Assembly: GCF_036231965.1 (NCBI RefSeq)
Contig: NZ_CP109499.1
Span: 7,316,001-7,380,000, forward strand
Direction of reading: 5' to 3'
Source: Streptomyces sp. NBC_01428
GTDB lineage: Bacteria > Actinomycetota > Actinomycetes > Streptomycetales > Streptomycetaceae
DNA: 64,000 bases
The first letter of the stretch is position 1. Each line of letters opens with the position of its first letter. Below, one piece after another: positions 59,959 through 64,000 of the stretch. The notes below the pieces were generated by a model. It was not told where the DNA came from, searched no databases, and worked only from the letters and a program-made list of their open reading frames with translations. The translations under genes were made by a program, and so were the position numbers.

Positions 59959-60012
59959 ACCGCCGGCCCGACGGCACACCGCACCGCGCGCCGGACCGTC
60001 AACCGGCGCCCG

Positions 60013-60070
60013 TGTCACCCCGGATGGGGTGACAACCGGCCGTCCCGGCAACCTCCTGCCGGGGCGGCCG
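60013..60070 (+). terminator. Two adjacent hairpins after the glycerophosphodiesterase gene
   Basis: The first is a perfect 9-bp stem (60013-60021 with 60026-60034, loop GGAT). The second (60037-60050 with 60057-60070, one mismatch) ends 4 bp before the next GTG and could hide its ribosome binding site. Confidence 0.6.
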
Positions 60071-60074
60071 CGTC

Positions 60075-60578
60075 GTGCCGCACATGACCCACGAGATGGT
60101 TTCCGCGCTCCGGCCGCTGCTCGCCGCCGAGGCGTCGGCCGAGGCCCACGCGTCCGGCACCGAGCAGAACGATCTGGAACAGGCCGTCTGGCTCCGCCTC
60201 CTGGAGCGGCTGGACACCGCGGGCCCGCCCGCCGACCCGCCGGGATGGCTGCGCCGCGCGGTGCGCTCCGAGGCCCGAATCAGCCGCCGTACGGCACGCG
60301 CCGAGCAGCCGTACGCCGTCGAACCCGCGGACGACCGGCGGCACGGCCCCGAACAGCAGGCGATGACCGCCGACCGGCGCCGTGAACTGCACGCGGCCGT
60401 GCGCCGGCTGCCCCGCCGCTGCCGTGGCCTGATGGCCGCGCTGCTCTCCCCGGAAGACCTCACGTACCGGGAGATCGCAGGCGAGTTGGGTATCTCACAG
60501 GGCAGTCTGGGTCCGGAACGTTCCAGATGCCTGGGATGTCTGCGGCGATTGCTCGCGGTGGAGGTTGCGGCCCACTGA
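60075..60578 (+). CDS. RNA polymerase sigma-70-family (ECF-like) protein
   Basis: A 167-residue protein with a short region-2-like part (NDLEQAVWLRLLERLDTAG, DPPGWLRRAVRSEARIS) and a region 4 HTH (LRRLPRRCRGL-like; LLSPEDLTYREIAGELGISQ, GSLGPERSRCLGCLRRLL). Region 2 is weak, so it may be a minimal or atypical ECF factor. No anti-sigma factor is next to it. The start is GTG 60075 or ATG 60084; neither has a clear ribosome binding site, and the hairpin just upstream suggests translational control. Confidence 0.75.
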   Translation: MPHMTHEMVSALRPLLAAEASAEAHASGTEQNDLEQAVWLRLLERLDTAGPPADPPGWLRRAVRSEARISRRTARAEQPYAVEPADDRRHGPEQQAMTADRRRELHAAVRRLPRRCRGLMAALLSPEDLTYREIAGELGISQGSLGPERSRCLGCLRRLLAVEVAAH

Positions 60579-60635
60579 CGACGGGGATAGGAGTGGGGGA
60601 CGACCGGTGAACAGGTGAGCGGGAGGCATGCACAC

Positions 60636-61139
60636 ATGGGCATGAGCGTGACCATCTCGGCGGCGACCGAGCAGGACGCAGAACAGATCCTGAAGCTGCA
60701 GTACCTCTGCTACCAGAGTGAGGCCGCGCTGTACGGCGACTACGGCATCGAGCCGCTCACCCAGCCGCTCGAATCGCTCAGGGCGGAACTCGCGGACGCC
60801 ACGGTCCTGGTGGCCCGGCTCGGCGACGAGGTGGTGGCCTCCGTCCGGGGCGCCGTCGACGCCGACGGGACGGCCCGGATCAACAAGCTCATCGTGCACC
60901 CGCGCATGCAGCGGCACGGCCTCGGCGGACGGCTGCTCGCCGCGATCGAGACCCGGCTGGGCGCGGACGGCGCGGCCACGTCCTTCCAGCTCTTCACCGG
61001 CCACCGCAGCGAGCACAACCTGCGCCTGTACCGCAAGCACGGCTACGCGCCCGTCTCCCGGGAGCAGGTCGACGAGCGGCTGACCCTGGTGACCCTCGCC
61101 AAGGGCGCCGACACCGTCGCGTACGCCACCAGCGCCTGA
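60636..61139 (+). CDS. GNAT-family N-acetyltransferase
   Basis: The 167-residue protein has the GNAT acetyl-CoA-binding motif A, RINKLIVHPRMQRHGLGGRL (Q/R-x-x-G-x-G), and the C-terminal NLRLYRKHGYAPVSREQV typical of the family. It transfers an acetyl group from acetyl-CoA to an amine; the acceptor is unknown. The ATG at 60636 has GGGAGG upstream. A GTG at 60615 would add seven residues. Confidence 0.88.
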   Translation: MGMSVTISAATEQDAEQILKLQYLCYQSEAALYGDYGIEPLTQPLESLRAELADATVLVARLGDEVVASVRGAVDADGTARINKLIVHPRMQRHGLGGRLLAAIETRLGADGAATSFQLFTGHRSEHNLRLYRKHGYAPVSREQVDERLTLVTLAKGADTVAYATSA

Positions 61140-61221
61140 CGGCCCCGGCCGTCGGCCGGCACCCCGCCCGGCCGGCACCCCGCCGAGGGGCGGGAGCCGG
61201 ATCCGGCGGCCGCAGCAGTCG

Positions 61222-61698
61222 CTAACGGGCGGTGGTACGCGCCGTGCGCAGCCAGTACATCGCCGACAGCGGCAGCAGGACCGGGATGAAGAGATAGCCC
61301 ATCCCGTAGTCCGACCACACCGTGGCGTCGGGGAAGGCCGACGGCTCCACCAGCGTCCACGTCCCGACGATCAGCACGCCCGCGAGCTCGGCGGCGCAGC
61401 ACACCAGCGCCGCCCTGCGCGCCCTCTCCCCGCCCCGCACGAGCGAGTACGTGATGAAGCCGTAGACGAGACCGGCGACCGCGGACAGCGAGTAGGCGAG
61501 CGGAGCCTTGTCGAACTCCGTGGAGATCTGCACGGCCGACCGCGAGACCGCGCCGACCACCATCACCCCGTACAGCCAGACCAGCAGCATCCCGGGGCCG
61601 CTGATGAGCCGGGTGCGCCCGGTGGCCGCGGGCTCCTCGTGCACCGTGTCGTCCCGCCCGTCCCGAGGCACGCTCGTGTTCTCCTCCGTGGCCGTCAT
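61222..61698 (-). CDS. Four-helix membrane protein of unknown function
   Basis: A 158-residue protein with a charged N-terminus (residues 1-30) and four predicted membrane helices (about 34-56, 67-85, 97-116 and 133-150). It follows another small membrane protein gene by one base (TGAGATG), so the pair is translationally coupled and perhaps forms a complex. I recall these two genes as conserved in Streptomyces; the function is not known. Confidence 0.8.
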   Translation of the reverse strand: MTATEENTSVPRDGRDDTVHEEPAATGRTRLISGPGMLLVWLYGVMVVGAVSRSAVQISTEFDKAPLAYSLSAVAGLVYGFITYSLVRGGERARRAALVCCAAELAGVLIVGTWTLVEPSAFPDATVWSDYGMGYLFIPVLLPLSAMYWLRTARTTAR

Positions 61699-61699
61699 C

Positions 61700-62059
61700 T
61701 CAGCCTCCCCAGATGTCGTAGAGCCGCACTTCGAGCACGGCGAGGACGATGCCGCCCGCCGCCACCGTGACCGAACCCCAGCGCGTCCGCTCCGCCAGCG
61801 ACATGAACGCCACGGCGGGAACGCACGCGAAGGCGCCGAGCAGATACGCCACGAAGATCGTCGTGCCCTGCTCCGGCTTCTCGCCGCGCGCCAGCTGGAC
61901 CACGCCGACCACCAGCTGGACCGCGGCGAGCAGCGACACCACGGCCATGCCGATGAAGTGCCAGTCCTTCGTCGGCTGATCACGGTAGGCGGCCCAGCCG
62001 CACCAGGCGGCGAGCGCGAGCGCGGCGACAGCCGTCGCGACCGTCAGGGCATCAAGCAT
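61700..62059 (-). CDS. Small multi-helix membrane protein of unknown function
   Basis: The 119-residue protein consists almost wholly of four hydrophobic helices (LTVATAVAALALAAWCGWAA, GMAVVSLLAAVQLVVGVVQL, FVAYLLGAFACVPAVAFM and SVTVAAGGIVLAVLEV). It is the first gene of the two-gene unit and is divergent from the HAD hydrolase gene. No conserved catalytic motif is seen. Confidence 0.8.
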   Translation of the reverse strand: MLDALTVATAVAALALAAWCGWAAYRDQPTKDWHFIGMAVVSLLAAVQLVVGVVQLARGEKPEQGTTIFVAYLLGAFACVPAVAFMSLAERTRWGSVTVAAGGIVLAVLEVRLYDIWGG

Positions 62060-62128
62060 GCCGCGACCCTATTACGGGCCAAAAGGCCCGATGCGCTCGC
62101 CCCCGGGGTGGCCCGTAGGGTCGAGGGC

Positions 62129-62776
62129 ATGAAGATCCACGCTGAGGCCCTCCTGTTCGACAACGACGGCACCCTCGTCTCGTCCCTGGACTCGGTGAAC
62201 CGCTGCTGGACCCGCTGGGCGCAGGAGTACGGCATCACCGCCGAGGACTTCGCCCGCATCGAACTGCACGGCCGCCCCGCCGCCGAGATCGTCGCCGATC
62301 TGCTGCCCCCCGAGACCGCGCCCGAGGCCCTCGCCAGGGTCGAGCAACTGGAGATCGAGGACGTCGCGGGCGGGGTCGTCCCGCTTCCCGGCACCCTCGC
62401 GCTGCTCGCCGCCCTGCCCGCCGAGCGCTGGGCCGTCGTCACCTCGGCGACCCGCCGGCTCGCCGAGGCCCGCCTCTCCGAGGTCGGCATCCTCCCCAAG
62501 ACGCTGATCGCCGCCGACGACATCACCCGCGGCAAGCCCGACCCGGAGCCCTACCTGCTCGCCGCCCGCCGGCTCGGCGTCGACCCCGCCCGCTGCGTCG
62601 TCTTCGAGGACGCCCCGGCCGGCCTCCAGTCGGGCCGCGCCGCCGGGATGACCACCGTGGCGTTGGCCACAACGCACCAGGCCCACGAGCTGGACGCCGA
62701 CCACGTCGTCGAGGACCTCTCCGCCCTGTCGGTCCTGGTCACCGACGGGGGCGTGGAGCTCTCCGCCCGGGACTGA
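62129..62776 (+). CDS. HAD-superfamily sugar-phosphate phosphatase-like hydrolase
   Basis: A 215-residue HAD enzyme of the DOG/beta-phosphoglucomutase-like group. Motif I is ALLFDNDGTLVSSLDS (nucleophile Asp11), motif II is WAVVTSATRRLAEARL, the motif III Lys is in DDITRGKPDPEPYLLAA and motif IV is CVVFEDAPAGLQSGRAAGM. The cap is helical (about residues 20-85). Likely substrates are small sugar or polyol phosphates. It is followed by a strong terminator. Confidence 0.88.
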   Translation: MKIHAEALLFDNDGTLVSSLDSVNRCWTRWAQEYGITAEDFARIELHGRPAAEIVADLLPPETAPEALARVEQLEIEDVAGGVVPLPGTLALLAALPAERWAVVTSATRRLAEARLSEVGILPKTLIAADDITRGKPDPEPYLLAARRLGVDPARCVVFEDAPAGLQSGRAAGMTTVALATTHQAHELDADHVVEDLSALSVLVTDGGVELSARD

Positions 62777-62783
62777 ACCGTGT

Positions 62784-62814
62784 CCACCGCTGTCCGCTAT
62801 ACGGACAGCGGTGG
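62784..62814 (+). terminator. Terminator after the HAD gene
   Basis: A perfect 13-bp stem (62784-62796 with 62802-62814, loop CTATA) lies 8 bp after the stop codon. Confidence 0.85.
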
Positions 62815-62849
62815 CGGCTCCCCGCTTGGCGTCTGCTTTACTTCATCCC

Positions 62850-62936
62850 ATGACCACGACGAGCAGCCGCATCCTTGCGACCGAGGCGACCATGACGCCC
62901 GGTGCTCGCTGTATGTGTCGAATGTGCGCCTTCTAG
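62850..62936 (+). CDS. Cys/Met-rich leader peptide upstream of metN
   Basis: This 28-codon ORF ends in the run RCMCRMCAF, with Cys at 21, 23 and 26 and Met at 22 and 25; the last 8 codons hold all three Cys. A shorter version could start at the internal ATG 62892, which has GAGG four bases upstream (14 codons). It stops just before a hairpin (62937-62991) and lies 209 bp ahead of the methionine-transporter ATPase gene. This is the layout of a translational attenuator that senses charged tRNA-Cys or tRNA-Met. Cys-rich leader peptides that control sulfur genes are known in actinobacteria. The peptide itself is probably not functional. Confidence 0.7.
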   Translation: MTTTSSRILATEATMTPGARCMCRMCAF

Positions 62937-62991
62937 AGGGCCCCCGCACCACCGCCTGATCCCGCGCCCCGAAGCGGGATCGCCGCGCCCT
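62937..62991 (+). promoter_or_regulatory. Attenuator-like hairpin after the leader peptide
   Basis: A perfect 8-bp stem GATCCCGC/GCGGGATC (62958-62965 with 62974-62981) sits inside an outer AGGGC/GCCCT stem (62937-62941 with 62987-62991). The outer stem begins immediately after the leader stop codon, so a ribosome stalled on the Cys/Met codons could change the fold. The remaining leader to 63145 shows no S-box (SAM riboswitch) core sequence. Confidence 0.5.
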
Positions 62992-63145
62992 GTGTCCGTA
63001 CCGCGTACGTGACCGGGTTGCCTCGCGCACCTGTTCTCCCTCCGGTTCATCGCCATCGCGAGAATCCGTGTCGCGTTCCCGCCCGCATGCACCCGTGCCC
63101 CGGCGTACACCCACGCCCGCACTCGACAGTGACGGAATCCCCCCA

Positions 63146-64000
63146 GTGATCACGACAACGGGCCTCACCAAGGTCTACCGCTCGCGCGGCCGTGAAGTGA
63201 CCGCCCTCGACGGCGTCGATCTGCATGTCCGCGAAGGCGAGGTGTACGGCGTCATCGGTCAGTCCGGCGCCGGCAAGTCCTCCCTCATCCGCTGCGTCAA
63301 CCTGCTGGAGCGCCCCACCGCCGGCACGGTCACCGTCGCCGGACAGGACCTCACGGCGCTCGCCGGGCGCGGCCCGCGCGCGGGCCGCGAGCTCCGCCAG
63401 GCGCGCAGCCGGATCGGCATGGTCTTCCAGCACTTCAACCTGCTGTCCTCGCGCACGGTCCAGGACAACGTCGAGCTCCCGCTCGAGATCCTCGGCGTCT
63501 CGGGCAGGCGGCGGTCCTCCAAGGCACTCGAACTCCTCGACCTGGTCGGCCTCTCCGACAAGGCCAAGGCCTACCCCGCGCAGCTCTCCGGCGGCCAGAA
63601 GCAGCGCGTCGGCATCGCCCGCGCCCTGGCCGGCGACCCCAAGGTGCTGCTCTCCGACGAGGCGACCAGCGCCCTCGACCCGGAGACCACCCGCTCCATC
63701 CTCCAGCTGCTGCGCGACCTGAACCGCCAGCTGGGCCTGACCGTCCTGCTGATCACGCACGAGATGGACGTGGTCAAGTCGATCTGCGACTCGGCCGCGC
63801 TGATGGACCGGGGCCGCGTCGTCGAGTCCGGCACCGTCAGCGAACTCCTCGCGACGCCCGGCTCCGAACTGGCCTCCGCGCTCTTCCCGGTCAGCGGCGA
63901 CGTGTCCGGCGACGACCGCACCGTCATCGACGTCACCTTCGTCGGCGAGGCGGCGACCCGGCCGGTCATCTCGCAGCTCTCGCGCACCTACAACATCGAC
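63146..64000 (+). CDS. metN: Methionine ABC transporter ATP-binding protein (3' end missing)
   Basis: The 285 visible residues form an ABC ATPase: Walker A GQSGAGKSSL near residue 38, Q-loop MVFQHFNLLSSRTV, signature LSGGQKQRVGIARAL, Walker B VLLSDEATSALD and the switch His in LLITHEMDVV. After residue 255 begins a NIL domain (RTVIDVTFVGEAATRPVISQ), which in MetN proteins binds methionine and inhibits transport. The GTG at 63146 is used; only a weak GGAA lies upstream. The frame is open to the window end, so the C-terminus and the metI/metQ partners are outside. A Cys/Met leader peptide and hairpin precede it. Confidence 0.94.
   Translation, partial: MITTTGLTKVYRSRGREVTALDGVDLHVREGEVYGVIGQSGAGKSSLIRCVNLLERPTAGTVTVAGQDLTALAGRGPRAGRELRQARSRIGMVFQHFNLLSSRTVQDNVELPLEILGVSGRRRSSKALELLDLVGLSDKAKAYPAQLSGGQKQRVGIARALAGDPKVLLSDEATSALDPETTRSILQLLRDLNRQLGLTVLLITHEMDVVKSICDSAALMDRGRVVESGTVSELLATPGSELASALFPVSGDVSGDDRTVIDVTFVGEAATRPVISQLSRTYNID

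Noticed and set aside
62937..63145. SAM riboswitch (S-box or SAM-IV) before metN
   Set aside because: I could not find the conserved core elements. The Cys/Met leader peptide explains the leader better.

Overview
The window is high-GC actinobacterial chromosome. Codon third positions are GC-rich, many starts are GTG, genes often overlap by 4 bp (ATGA/GTGA), and the gene families and order point to Streptomyces. From memory, the order resembles the core-chromosome segment of S. coelicolor around SCO1558-SCO1621, running in the opposite direction. No rRNA, tRNA, CRISPR array, insertion sequence or prophage was found. Most of the window is core genome, and the interest lies in regulation and in small modules set between housekeeping operons.

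Left part (1-20 kb). The window opens inside a glycine-betaine-type binding protein with two near-identical domains. It continues with an XRE-cupin regulator and a metal/cobalamin-receptor-like protein, a TDT anion transporter divergent from a LysR regulator, and a cluster for gamma-glutamylation-type amine use. That cluster is a gamma-glutamyl hydrolase, a FadR regulator, a GlnA4-like synthetase, an aldehyde dehydrogenase and a short-chain dehydrogenase. The same bipartite site, CAATGG-N9-ATACCTT, lies in both control regions of the cluster. Next come a secreted HAD phosphatase, a DUF2510 protein, an alanine-racemase-fold enzyme, a proline-rich repeat membrane protein coupled to a mycosin-like protease, a serine hydrolase with beta-lactamase motifs, and SseB and DUF1844 proteins.

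Translation block (20.5-28.5 kb). infC, rpmI and rplT follow a long structured leader. infC appears to start at an ATC codon behind a perfect AGGAGG. A TrmH-family methyltransferase, an orphan cytosolic PAS histidine kinase and pheST follow.

Middle (28.5-42 kb). This part carries a SpoIIE-type phosphatase, an NsdA-like regulator, a NUDIX hydrolase, a 181-bp palindromic MITE-like element that supplies the stop codon of a coiled-coil/membrane mini-protein, 3-hydroxybutyryl-CoA dehydrogenase and a secreted GHL10 protein. An EamA/MocR pair has start codons sharing one CATG. A degenerate histidine phosphatase, a MerR/carboxymuconolactone-decarboxylase pair, and a LysR effector domain without a helix-turn-helix but with a basic tail complete it.

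Arginine block (42-54.4 kb). argCJBDR is separated from argG and argH by an opposite-strand module of ferric reductase, double FMN-binding protein and ApbE flavin transferase, plus an L,D-transpeptidase and a flavin-nucleotide-binding-type protein. ARG boxes overlap the promoters of argC and argG.

Right part (54.4-64 kb). Here are an aldo/keto reductase, a TetR/MFS efflux pair, PlsC, a Tat-type glycerophosphodiesterase, a sigma-like factor, a GNAT enzyme, two small membrane proteins and a HAD hydrolase. The window ends inside metN, which is preceded by a 28-codon leader ORF ending in a Cys/Met-rich run (CMCRMC) followed at once by a hairpin, a probable attenuator.
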